Assembly (NCBI GenBank): GCA_050954505.1
Contig: JBPBPY010000309.1
Span: forward strand, 1-18,028
DNA from: JAQGMO01 sp050954505
GTDB lineage: Bacteria; Pseudomonadota; Gammaproteobacteria; Burkholderiales; Burkholderiaceae_D
Length of the DNA stretch: 18,028 nt
Direction of reading: 5' to 3'
Shown here: in pieces, positions 1 through 10,627 of the stretch
Layout: each line of letters opens with the position of its first letter
Position numbering within the stretch: position 1 is the stretch's first letter
Translations under genes and position numbers: made by a program
The notes under the pieces: generated by a model
The model's database searches: none
What the model saw: the letters and a program-made list of their open reading frames with translations, nothing else
What the model was told of the DNA's origin: nothing

Positions 1-1
1 G

Positions 2-4081
<4,080 letters not shown>

Positions 4082-4103
4082 ACAACGTCTGCCAAGCTCC
4101 GAA

Positions 4104-4134
4104 CCTTGCCTGGCGCACTTGGTTCCGGGCAGGG
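4104..4134. other. Stem-loop just after gltB
   Basis: A 10-bp stem (4104-4113 with 4125-4134, two of the pairs G-T wobbles) encloses an 11-nt loop, 23 bp after the gltB stop. No T tract follows, so it is not a canonical intrinsic terminator. A competing stem, GAACC (4101-4105) with GGTTC (4121-4125), is also possible. It may stabilise the gltB 3' end or attenuate read-through to gltD, which is inference. Confidence 0.35.
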
Positions 4135-4261
4135 CGGGTACGCAAGAGTTGGAGGGTGTTTGATGAGCGCGTCATGCGAATACGTATCCCAGATCGCTTG
4201 GTCCAGTGGCCGACAACCGAGGGATTGAACTGATGGCGGCAACGAACACAGCGCGAACGAA

Positions 4262-4336
4262 AATGGCCTGAACCAGAACGGCCTGAACCAGAACGGCCTG
4301 AACCAAATCGGCTTGAATCAAATGGCCTGATCCACG
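4262..4336. repeat. 15-bp tandem repeat in the gltB-gltD gap
   Basis: Four consecutive 15-bp units start at 4262, 4277, 4292 and 4307, with consensus AACGGCCTGAACCAR. A degenerate, one-base-shorter fifth unit starts at 4322. Units 2 and 3 differ at one base and unit 4 is more diverged. The array has no in-frame start codon on the + strand, and stops at 4226 and 4328 flank the repeat frame, so it is probably non-coding. The 315-bp gap around it holds two stem-loops and no gene I can support. Confidence 0.85.
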
Positions 4337-4371
4337 AGTCGCCTCCTGCAGCACTGCAGGCGGGCGACTCG
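4335..4371. promoter_or_regulatory. Strong hairpin ahead of gltD
   Basis: An outer 9-bp stem (4335-4343 with 4363-4371) and an inner 7-bp stem (4345-4351 with 4354-4360) are separated by a small 1x2 internal loop. Because the two inner arms are only 2 nt apart, the tip must open to form a loop. It lies 25 bp before the gltD ATG and has no following T run, so it is not an intrinsic terminator. It could shape processing of a gltBD mRNA or expose or hide the gltD start region. The structure is read directly; the role is inferred. Confidence 0.5.
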
Positions 4372-4396
4372 CCTGACTAGAGAATGCGAGTAAAAC

Positions 4397-5860
4397 ATGG
4401 GTAAAGCAACCGGGTTTCTGGAATTCCAGCGTTTGCAGGAAGCAGCCGAACCGGCGCCATCGCGCAAGAAGCATTACAAGGAATTTACCGTCCATCTGTC
4501 GGATGAAGAAGCCAAGGTGCAGGGTGCGCGCTGCATGGATTGCGGCATCCCGTTTTGCAACAACGGCTGCCCGGTCAACAACATCATCCCGGACTGGAAC
4601 GACCTGGTCTACACCGGCCAGTATCAACAGGCGCTCGAGACCCTGCACTCGACCAACAACTTTCCGGAATTTACCGGACGCATCTGTCCGGCGCCCTGCG
4701 AATCTGCCTGTACGCTGGGCATCAACGACGACCCGGTCGGCATCAAGTCGATCGAACATTTCATCATCGACAAGGGCTGGGAAAATGGCTGGGTCAAGCC
4801 GATGCCGTCAGTACTTCGCACCGGCAAGAAAGTCGCCGTGGTTGGTTCCGGTCCTGCCGGCATGGCAGCGGCCCAGCAACTGGCTCGCGTTGGCCATGAT
4901 GTCACCGTGTTTGAAAAGAATGACCGCATCGGTGGCCTGATGCGGTACGGCATTCCCGACTTCAAGATGGAAAAGTCGCATATCGACCGCCGTGTCGAGC
5001 AGATGAAAGCCGAAGGCGTGGTGTTTCGCACCGGGGTCCTGATCGGCAACGATTTCCCGGCCACTGTGCTGAACTGGGCCAGGGAAACCCTCTCGCCAGA
5101 GCAGCTCGACAAGGAATTCGATGCCGTGGTGATGGCCGGCGGCGCGGAAACACCGCGCGACCTGCCAGTGCCAGGCCGGGAACTGGCCGGCGTGCACTAT
5201 GCGATGGAATTCCTGCCATTGCAAAACAAGGTCAACGCCGGCGACAAGGTCAAGGACCAGATCATGGCAACCGGCAAGCATGTGGTGGTGATCGGTGGCG
5301 GCGATACCGGTTCGGACTGCGTGGGTACCTCGAACCGTCACGGCGCGGCATCGGTTGCGCAGTTCGAACTCATGCCCATGCCTCCGGAACACGAAGACAA
5401 GCCACTGGTCTGGCCCTATTGGCCAACCAAGCTGCGCACCTCGTCGTCGCACGAGGAAGGCTGCGAGCGCGATTGGGCGGTGGCCACCAAGCGCCTGGAA
5501 GGCGAGGACGGCCGGGTCACCAAGCTGATCGGCGCGCGGGTCGAATGGAAGGACGGCAAGATGACCGAGGTGTTCGATTCCGAGTTCGAGATGAAAGCCG
5601 ACCTGGTGTTGCTGGCCATGGGATTCGTGGCGCCGGTGGCCAATGTGCTGGCGGCGTTCGGCGTCGAAAAGGATGGCCGTGGCAATGTACGGGCGAGCAC
5701 CGATGGCGCCGGTTGTTATGCAACGTCGGTGCCCAAGGTATTCGCTGCGGGCGACATGCGGCGCGGTCAGTCGCTGGTGGTGTGGGCAATTCGCGAAGGC
5801 AGGCAGTGCGCACGCGCGGTCGATGAATTCCTGATGGGCGTATCCTTGCTGCCACGCTGA
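4397..5860 (+). CDS. gltD: Glutamate synthase [NADPH] small subunit
   Basis: GltD takes electrons from NADPH through FAD and passes them via iron-sulfur clusters to GltB. The 487-aa length is normal for the family. The N-terminal cluster-binding domain carries C46-x2-C49-x4-C54-x3-C58 and a second group, C97, C101 and C105. The FAD-binding Rossmann motif is VVGSGPAG (G150, G152, G155). The NADPH motif is VIGGGDTG (about 298-305). The closing FAD contact motif AAGDMRRGQSLV lies near the C terminus. The ATG at 4397 is preceded by a weak ribosome site (GCGAG, about 4386-4390), and the conserved MGKATGFLEF opening fits the family start. It is probably cotranscribed with gltB despite the long repeat-bearing gap. 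Nothing in the coding frame is disrupted. Confidence 0.97.
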   Translation: MGKATGFLEFQRLQEAAEPAPSRKKHYKEFTVHLSDEEAKVQGARCMDCGIPFCNNGCPVNNIIPDWNDLVYTGQYQQALETLHSTNNFPEFTGRICPAPCESACTLGINDDPVGIKSIEHFIIDKGWENGWVKPMPSVLRTGKKVAVVGSGPAGMAAAQQLARVGHDVTVFEKNDRIGGLMRYGIPDFKMEKSHIDRRVEQMKAEGVVFRTGVLIGNDFPATVLNWARETLSPEQLDKEFDAVVMAGGAETPRDLPVPGRELAGVHYAMEFLPLQNKVNAGDKVKDQIMATGKHVVVIGGGDTGSDCVGTSNRHGAASVAQFELMPMPPEHEDKPLVWPYWPTKLRTSSSHEEGCERDWAVATKRLEGEDGRVTKLIGARVEWKDGKMTEVFDSEFEMKADLVLLAMGFVAPVANVLAAFGVEKDGRGNVRASTDGAGCYATSVPKVFAAGDMRRGQSLVVWAIREGRQCARAVDEFLMGVSLLPR

Positions 5861-5894
5861 GCCAGAATAACCGGATGGCGCAGGCTTTCGGACA

Positions 5895-5925
5895 CGCACA
5901 GGCGTTCTCCGGCGTGCGGTTTTTT
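5895..5925 (+). terminator. Probable intrinsic terminator after gltD
   Basis: CGCAC (5895-5899) pairs with GTGCG (5914-5918) across a 14-nt loop. GGT and a run of six T (5920-5925) follow. It lies 35 bp after the gltD stop. The stem is short, but the U tract is good. It would separate gltBD from the next gene, which then needs its own promoter in 5926-5985. I see no clear -35/-10 pair there. Confidence 0.5.
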
Positions 5926-5995
5926 ACAGCAGAAAACGAACTATTCCCGCTGCCGGCGCGACTCACTCCATTACTGGAATAAAAATGGGGAAGCA

Positions 5996-7375
5996 ATGGG
6001 GCCGAAAATACCGGTGCGGTTCAGGGAGCTGGTCAGGACAGTATCGGCGCCGGAAGCAACGCTGCGCCAGGGTACGCCAGCTTCCCTCGTCCCCGCTTCT
6101 GTCCTCGCCTCTGCCCCTGCGCAATTGACTGCACTGGAGGCGCAGGCTTCCCCCTTGCGCCCTTGCCTCGAACCAAAGCAGGCGGTTTCAACACATTTGC
6201 AGGCGCAACGGTTTTCGAATCGTGAATTGGCTGACCATTTGCGCGCCAGCTGGCTTGGCAAACGCACGCGTAAAAATGCCCGCGTGCCGAATGCGGCACA
6301 TCACACCACTGCGTTTGCCAATCAGCCGCGCGCCGGCGGCAGCACAGGAATGCCGGGCGAGGGAACGAATTTCGCCGACTTCCTGTGCTTTGGCGAGCAA
6401 GTCCTGACCGACTTCGTGCGCCGAAAAGCTGGGCAACCGTCAACGTCCCCTGCGGTAGCACCAGCGGGGCTGCGACTGGATTGTTTCACCGAAGACCGGA
6501 TTGCAAAGTTTGCCTACCAGCGCTACAGCCAGGTCGAGAACATGGCAGAACCCATTGAAGCGAATGCGGCGCATGACGCCCTTGTCCATGTGCTGCAAGG
6601 CCTGACCCAGGCACACCTGGAAGTACGCTCCCAGCAAGCATATTTTGACAAGGCATCCAGTCGGCCGGTTTTCCTTCACCTTGCGGAGTTTCATACGCTG
6701 GACCGCCAGCGTGCAATCCATGCGCATTATTTTGTCAAGAAGCGTCCTCAGGGTAATTATCCGCAATCTCCTGCACCGTTGGTGGCGGCACAGGGACGCA
6801 TCGATGCGCGCTATTCTGTTGGCGTTCAGACAGGCCAACATGCCCAACTGCTGCAATTGCTGCCTGAATTGTTGATACGGTTTGGCGCATCCATTGACCG
6901 GATCAAAGTGACCTCGCCTGCAACCCTGGGCATGCGCGCCGATGACGTCATTTTTTATTTTGCGCGACCCGATGAGGGACAAGCGGTCTCCCGGGCAATT
7001 GCCCGCTTTCTGCAGACCAGCCTGCCAGGGACGGTCTGGCGCCAACCTCCTCAGGGCATGCTCAGGATCTGCAACCAGTCGATCGATGTCGGCGCCTATG
7101 GTGAAACCTTCACCGGCACCGACGACAGGAAGGGATACAGTTTTGGGCGCAAACGCTCGGAAATCCTGGCAGCGGCAATCATCAACAGCCTGCGTGAAGC
7201 CGGAAGTGATCTGCATCTGGCCCGGCGTTTGCTGGCCGATGCCTTGAAGCGGGAAATCGAAGACGCTGGTTATGATCCAGCATGCCCGGCATTGATTGAG
7301 CGCGCCAATCCGGCTTTGGCCGCCAGTACTGACGGCAACAGCAAGGTCGACCCTCGCCGGGACCCGGTTCAGTGA
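5996..7375 (+). CDS. HopA1 (HopPsyA)-family type III effector-like protein
   Basis: This 459-aa protein has a C-terminal region (about 270-438) that closely recalls P. syringae HopA1/HopPsyA. Shared features, from memory of that protein: RYSVGVQTGQHAQLL (about 272-286) like its RLTIGV...YGAQLA; KVTSPATLGMRADDVIFYF (304-322) like KVVGP...TDSAILYI; GYSFGRKRSEI (380-390) like SSHGQARTHVI; and AGYDPACPAL (424-433) like RGYDPENPAL near its end. Residues 1-130 are rich in Ala, Pro, Ser, Thr and Gln without a hydrophobic signal peptide, as type III secretion signals often are. GGGGAAG (5987-5993) offers a ribosome site for the ATG at 5996. It stands alone between gltD's terminator and the mla operon, with no Shc-type chaperone, kinase or RiPP gene beside it. 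HopA1 effectors act in plant cells and are sensed by Arabidopsis RPS6; related domains serve as lyases in class V lanthipeptide synthesis. Fold membership is fairly confident, secretion only inferred. Confidence 0.68.
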   Translation: MGPKIPVRFRELVRTVSAPEATLRQGTPASLVPASVLASAPAQLTALEAQASPLRPCLEPKQAVSTHLQAQRFSNRELADHLRASWLGKRTRKNARVPNAAHHTTAFANQPRAGGSTGMPGEGTNFADFLCFGEQVLTDFVRRKAGQPSTSPAVAPAGLRLDCFTEDRIAKFAYQRYSQVENMAEPIEANAAHDALVHVLQGLTQAHLEVRSQQAYFDKASSRPVFLHLAEFHTLDRQRAIHAHYFVKKRPQGNYPQSPAPLVAAQGRIDARYSVGVQTGQHAQLLQLLPELLIRFGASIDRIKVTSPATLGMRADDVIFYFARPDEGQAVSRAIARFLQTSLPGTVWRQPPQGMLRICNQSIDVGAYGETFTGTDDRKGYSFGRKRSEILAAAIINSLREAGSDLHLARRLLADALKREIEDAGYDPACPALIERANPALAASTDGNSKVDPRRDPVQ

Positions 7376-7386
7376 TCACGACCGCT

Positions 7387-7402
7387 ATGGATTGATGGAT
7401 TG
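7387..7402. repeat. 8-bp tandem doublet ATGGATTG x2
   Basis: Two adjacent perfect copies of ATGGATTG lie 9 bp after the TGA of the HopA1-like gene. A repeat of this length can arise by chance. It is listed because several other gaps in the window carry comparable short tandem duplications. Confidence 0.6.
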
Positions 7403-7433
7403 ATCAGCGCGCTGGCCGGCCGCACTGCAAGGA

Positions 7434-7460
7434 CTGCCGCAAATGCGGCGGTCGCGGCAG
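7434..7460. other. Stem-loop downstream of the HopA1-like gene
   Basis: CTGCCGC (7434-7440) pairs perfectly with GCGGCAG (7454-7460). A smaller hairpin, GCCGC with GCGGC, competes for the same bases. There is no T tract, so it is not called a terminator. The 244-bp gap 7376-7619 also holds the 8-bp doublet at 7387-7402 and the dyads before mlaF. I see no gene in it. Confidence 0.4.
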
Positions 7461-7542
7461 GTATGCCGGTGCAGCGCTGGAAACCCGTTTCCCGGCCAGG
7501 TCCTGGAACATGCGTTCAAGGTAGCCGGGACTTGACCGGCAA

Positions 7543-7591
7543 CATGGTCGCCGGGGACCATGCCATCCTCTTGCCGATTGTGCACTACAAT
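7543..7591 (+). promoter_or_regulatory. Candidate mla operon promoter/operator with two inverted repeats
   Basis: A -10-like TACAAT lies at 7586-7591, 28 bp before the favoured mlaF start. No good -35 sits 16-18 bp upstream, which could mean activator dependence or a chance match. Two perfect dyads are present: CATGGTC-N6-GACCATG (7543-7549 with 7556-7562), and ATTGT-N5-ACAAT (7577-7581 with 7587-7591), which overlaps the -10. Such an arrangement would suit a dimeric regulator. No known operator was recognised. Confidence 0.35.
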
Positions 7592-7619
7592 CACAGTATT
7601 CCATTTTCCAAGACCGTTC

Positions 7620-8423
7620 GTGCCCAACCTCGTCGAAATCCGCGATCTACAATTCAACTACGGCGAGCGCCCGATTCTTTCCGGCTTGCAGATGGATTTC
7701 CCACGTGGCAAGGTAGTTGCCGTCATGGGTGGTTCCGGCTCAGGCAAGACCACCATCCTGCGTTTGATAGGCGGACAGTTGCGGCCGAAAAGCGGTGCTG
7801 TCAGTGTCGATGGCCAGGTTGTCCATACGCTGGCGCAAAAGCCGCTGTACGCCTTGCGCCGCAAGATGGGCATGCTGTTCCAGCATGGCGCCTTGTTTAC
7901 CGACCTGTCGGTGTTCGACAATGTTGCGTTTCCGCTACGCGAGCACAGTGGCTTGCCCGAATCGATGGTGCGCGATCTGGTGCTGCTGAAACTCAATGCC
8001 GTGGGCCTGCGTAATGCCCATGCCTTGAAACCGGCCGAGATTTCCGGCGGCATGGGGCGCCGCGTGGCGCTGGCACGCACGATCGCGCTTGACCCGCAGC
8101 TGATCATGTATGACGAGCCGTTTGCCGGCCTCGATCCGATCTCCATGGGGGTGACTGCCCGGCTGATCCGCCGCCTCAACGATGCCCTGGGCTCGACCTC
8201 CATCCTGGTTACCCATGATGTGGCCGAATCCTTCCTGATTGCCGATTACGTGTATTTCCTTTCCCAAGGCAAGATCGTTGCCCAAGGCACGCCCGCCGCC
8301 ATGCGCGCCTCGACCGATCCCTATGTCAAGCAGTTCATCAATGCCGAACCCGACGGCCCGGTGCCGTTCCACTACCCGGGCAGGTCGCTGGCCAATGACC
8401 TTGGACTGGAGTCGGCAGCATGA
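7620..8423 (+). CDS. mlaF: Mla phospholipid transporter, ATP-binding protein MlaF
   Basis: MlaF is the cytoplasmic ATPase of the MlaFEDB complex, which moves phospholipids across the envelope and keeps the outer leaflet free of them. Counting from the GTG at 7620 the protein has 267 aa: Walker A GGSGSGKTT (37-45), the MlaF-style signature ISGGMGRRVALAR (141-153), Walker B LIMYDEP (161-167) and switch His199 in THD. The GTG start gives the conserved opening MPNLVEIRDL. An in-frame ATG at 7560 would add 20 residues that do not look like the family, and it lies inside an inverted repeat upstream of the candidate -10. No strong ribosome site precedes the GTG, so the start is not certain. The stop overlaps the mlaE ATG (ATGA), pointing to translational coupling. 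Confidence 0.93.
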   Translation: MPNLVEIRDLQFNYGERPILSGLQMDFPRGKVVAVMGGSGSGKTTILRLIGGQLRPKSGAVSVDGQVVHTLAQKPLYALRRKMGMLFQHGALFTDLSVFDNVAFPLREHSGLPESMVRDLVLLKLNAVGLRNAHALKPAEISGGMGRRVALARTIALDPQLIMYDEPFAGLDPISMGVTARLIRRLNDALGSTSILVTHDVAESFLIADYVYFLSQGKIVAQGTPAAMRASTDPYVKQFINAEPDGPVPFHYPGRSLANDLGLESAA

Positions 8424-9202
8424 GCTTGAATCCATTGGCCGCACTGGGCCGGGGCACGCGGGAATTCGTTGGCGGCCTGGGCTTTGCGGTACGCACCTTG
8501 CTGGCCATGCTGGGCGTCTCGCCCGGCCTGCTGCGCCGGCCGCGCCTGGTCAGCGACCAGATCCATTTCATCGGTAATTACTCGCTGGTCATCATTGCCG
8601 TCTCAGGCTTGTTTGTCGGCTTCGTGCTGGGGCTGCAAGGGTATTACACGCTGAATAAATACGGTTCCGAACAGGCGCTGGGCTTGCTGGTGGCCTTGTC
8701 GCTGGTGCGTGAACTCGGACCTGTGGTGACCGCGCTGCTGTTTGCCGGCCGTGCCGGCACGTCGCTGACGGCCGAAATCGGCTTGATGAAGGCTGGCGAA
8801 CAGCTCTCGGCCATGGAAATGATGGCGGTCAATCCGCTGCAGCGCGTGCTGGCACCGCGTTTCTGGGCCGGTGTCATCGCCATGCCGGTACTGGCGGCGA
8901 TTTTCTCTGCCGTCGGCATCATTGGCGGTTATGTCGTCGGCGTCCTGATGATTGGCGTCGATGCCGGCGCGTTCTGGTCGCAAATGCAGAGCGGTGTCGA
9001 CTTCTGGAACGACATCATCAATGGTGTCATAAAAAGTTTTGTATTTGGCATTGCCGTGACCTTCATTGCGCTGTTCCAGGGTTATCAGGCCAACCCGACG
9101 CCAGAGGGCGTGGCGCGCGCGACTACCCGAACCGTGGTAATCGGTTCGCTGACGGTGCTGGGATTGGATTTCCTTATGACCGCGCTGATGTTTGCCCAAT
9201 AG
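8420..9202 (+). CDS. mlaE: Mla phospholipid transporter, permease MlaE
   Basis: MlaE is the inner-membrane permease of the Mla system. The 260-aa length is typical. Hydrophobic spans are visible near residues 52-75, 86-110, 150-180, 208-222 and 238-257. The family hallmark LVRELGPVVTALLFAGRAGT lies at about 95-114, followed by the cytoplasmic coupling segment EQLSAMEMMAVNPL (127-140), which contacts the MlaF ATPase. The ATG overlaps the mlaF TGA by four bases. The next gene, mlaD, follows after 79 bp. No signal peptide is expected and none is seen. Confidence 0.96.
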   Translation: MSLNPLAALGRGTREFVGGLGFAVRTLLAMLGVSPGLLRRPRLVSDQIHFIGNYSLVIIAVSGLFVGFVLGLQGYYTLNKYGSEQALGLLVALSLVRELGPVVTALLFAGRAGTSLTAEIGLMKAGEQLSAMEMMAVNPLQRVLAPRFWAGVIAMPVLAAIFSAVGIIGGYVVGVLMIGVDAGAFWSQMQSGVDFWNDIINGVIKSFVFGIAVTFIALFQGYQANPTPEGVARATTRTVVIGSLTVLGLDFLMTALMFAQ

Positions 9203-9281
9203 ATGCTGCGCGACGCTGTGACGAAAATGCAACAAATGTTCAAATTGACTCAACGCATCCCAAGTAAAGAAAGCTGCAACC

Positions 9282-9758
9282 ATGCAACGTAAATCACTCG
9301 ATATCTGGGTCGGCCTGTTTGTTTTGCTGGGTTTGGCGGCATTGGGATTCCTGGCGCTCAAGGCAGGCAACATGAGCTCGATGGTATTCCAGAAGACGTT
9401 CCAGGTTTCGGCGCGTTTCGATAATATCGGCGGTTTGAAACCCCAGGCGCCAGTAAAAAGTGCCGGCGTAGTGGTGGGCCGGGTGGAGCGCATCGATTTT
9501 GATGATAAACATTTCCAGGCCAATGTCACGATGCAGGTGCAAAGCAATTACAATTTCCCCAAAGATAGTTCTGCCAAAATCCTGACATCGGGCTTGTTGG
9601 GGGAGCAATACATTGGACTGGAGCCGGGTGGCGATGTGAAGAACCTGGTTGCCGGCGATACCATCAAAATGACACAATCGGCCATCGTGCTGGAAAACCT
9701 GATCAGCCAGTTCTTGTTCAGCAAGGCGGCGGAAGGAAAAGAGGAACCCACAAAATGA
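9282..9758 (+). CDS. mlaD: Mla transporter MCE-domain substrate-binding protein MlaD
   Basis: MlaD forms the periplasmic hexameric MCE ring anchored on MlaE, through which lipids pass. The 158-aa protein has one N-terminal membrane anchor (about 8-28, WVGLFVLLGLAALGFLALKA). A single MCE domain follows (about 38-116), with the VKSAGVVVGRV segment and LTSGLLGEQYIGLEPGG. A short helical tail, SAIVLENLISQFLFS (about 133-147), could build the central pore. The tail is short compared with E. coli MlaD (about 183 aa). An AAAGAAAG-type weak ribosome site precedes the ATG. The stop overlaps the mlaA ATG (ATGA). Confidence 0.96.
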   Translation: MQRKSLDIWVGLFVLLGLAALGFLALKAGNMSSMVFQKTFQVSARFDNIGGLKPQAPVKSAGVVVGRVERIDFDDKHFQANVTMQVQSNYNFPKDSSAKILTSGLLGEQYIGLEPGGDVKNLVAGDTIKMTQSAIVLENLISQFLFSKAAEGKEEPTK

Positions 9759-10441
9759 CGCACTCCCTACGCTTGCTTGCACCGCTGCTGCTGGTGGGCG
9801 CCATGACCGGTTGCGCGACGACGTCGAACAATCCGGCTGATCCATTCGAGGGTTTCAACCGCGGCGTGTTCGTTTTCAATGACAAGCTTGACCAGTACGC
9901 CCTCAAGCCGGTCGCGACGGTGTACAAAAAAGTCACGCCTTCGTTCGTGCAAACCGGTGTCTACAATTTTTTTGGCAACATTGGCGACGTCTGGACGGCG
10001 GTCAACAACCTGCTGCAAGGACACTTTGAAAACGGCGTCACGGACATCATGCGCGTGGCTGTCAACAGTACGCTTGGCCTGGCCGGCTTGCTCGACATCG
10101 GCTCGCCAGCCGGCTTGCCAAAACACCGGCAGGATTTTGGCCTGACGCTGGGTGTCTGGGGGGTGCCGTCCGGCCCGTTCGTGATGCTGCCTTTCCTCGG
10201 CCCCAGCACGGTGCGTGATACGGCTGCCTTGCCGGCAGATTTCAAAGGTGACCTGTGGAGTTATGTCTACCCGGTTTCCACCCGCAATATCGGCACCGGC
10301 ATTCGTGTGATCGATCAGCGTGCCGCCTTGCTCGATGCCTCCAACCTCATCGAAGACGCCGCCCTGGACCGTTATGAATTCATTCGCGACGGTTTCCTGC
10401 AGCGCCGGGCCGGCAAGGTCGAGGCTTCGGTCGAGCGTTGA
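9755..10441 (+). CDS. mlaA: Outer-membrane lipoprotein MlaA (VacJ)
   Basis: MlaA removes mislocalised phospholipids from the outer leaflet and hands them to MlaC. The 228-aa protein begins with a lipoprotein signal peptide ending at GAMTG|C20. Ala follows the Cys, with no Asp at +2 to cause inner-membrane retention, so outer-membrane sorting is expected. The VacJ opening DPFEGFNR lies at 29-36, and GVWGVPSGPFVMLPFLGPSTVRD about 130-152 is a strongly conserved family block. In E. coli this gene is unlinked to mlaFEDCB; here it sits between mlaD and mlaC. It is translationally coupled to mlaD by a four-base overlap. A 186-bp gap follows before mlaC. Confidence 0.96.
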   Translation: MTHSLRLLAPLLLVGAMTGCATTSNNPADPFEGFNRGVFVFNDKLDQYALKPVATVYKKVTPSFVQTGVYNFFGNIGDVWTAVNNLLQGHFENGVTDIMRVAVNSTLGLAGLLDIGSPAGLPKHRQDFGLTLGVWGVPSGPFVMLPFLGPSTVRDTAALPADFKGDLWSYVYPVSTRNIGTGIRVIDQRAALLDASNLIEDAALDRYEFIRDGFLQRRAGKVEASVER

Positions 10442-10515
10442 CTGGCGCCCGGTGACGGGTAGCCGATTCGATGTATCGCAAGCTTCTTGACCGGCGCCAT
10501 TGAGATTGCCATGTT

Positions 10516-10524
10516 TGTTACTAT
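10516..10524 (+). promoter_or_regulatory. Possible extended -10 element ahead of mlaC
   Basis: TGTTACTAT (TG at 10516, TACTAT at 10519-10524) resembles an extended -10 sequence. It lies in the 186-bp gap between mlaA and mlaC. TTGAGA at 10500 is too close to act as its -35. The gap shows no gene or terminator. An internal promoter for mlaC-mlaB is possible but weakly supported. Confidence 0.22.
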
Positions 10525-10627
10525 CTGTTGCCGGCAGATGGTGCATCATGGCCACTGGTGCTTGACCTATCCGCAAGCAAATTGAATAACCAGGCAGCCA
10601 GCAGGCGCCAGCATGAATCGAGGAAGC

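Noticed and set aside
4262..4330. Repeat peptide with NGLNQ units encoded by the 15-bp array.
   Set aside because: The frame has a TGA at 4226, no start codon before the repeats and a TGA at 4328; the reverse frame is only an open shadow.
4335..4371. Hairpin before gltD as an intrinsic terminator.
   Set aside because: No T tract follows and gltD starts 25 bp later; kept only as a structural element.
5887..5908. PIP/hrpII-like box upstream of the HopA1-like gene (TTCG at 5887 and TTCT at 5905).
   Set aside because: The spacing is 14 rather than 15-16 bases, the second half mismatches, and it overlaps the gltD terminator. No GGAAC...CCAC hrp box was found either.
7560..7619. ATG at 7560 as mlaF start, with a GGGGA ribosome-like site.
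   Set aside because: It adds 20 residues unlike MlaF proteins, lies in an inverted repeat, and precedes the candidate -10. The GTG at 7620 gives the family start.
10613..10627. Upstream in-frame ATG for mlaC.
   Set aside because: The GAGG ribosome site and the signal-peptide layout favour the ATG at 10628.
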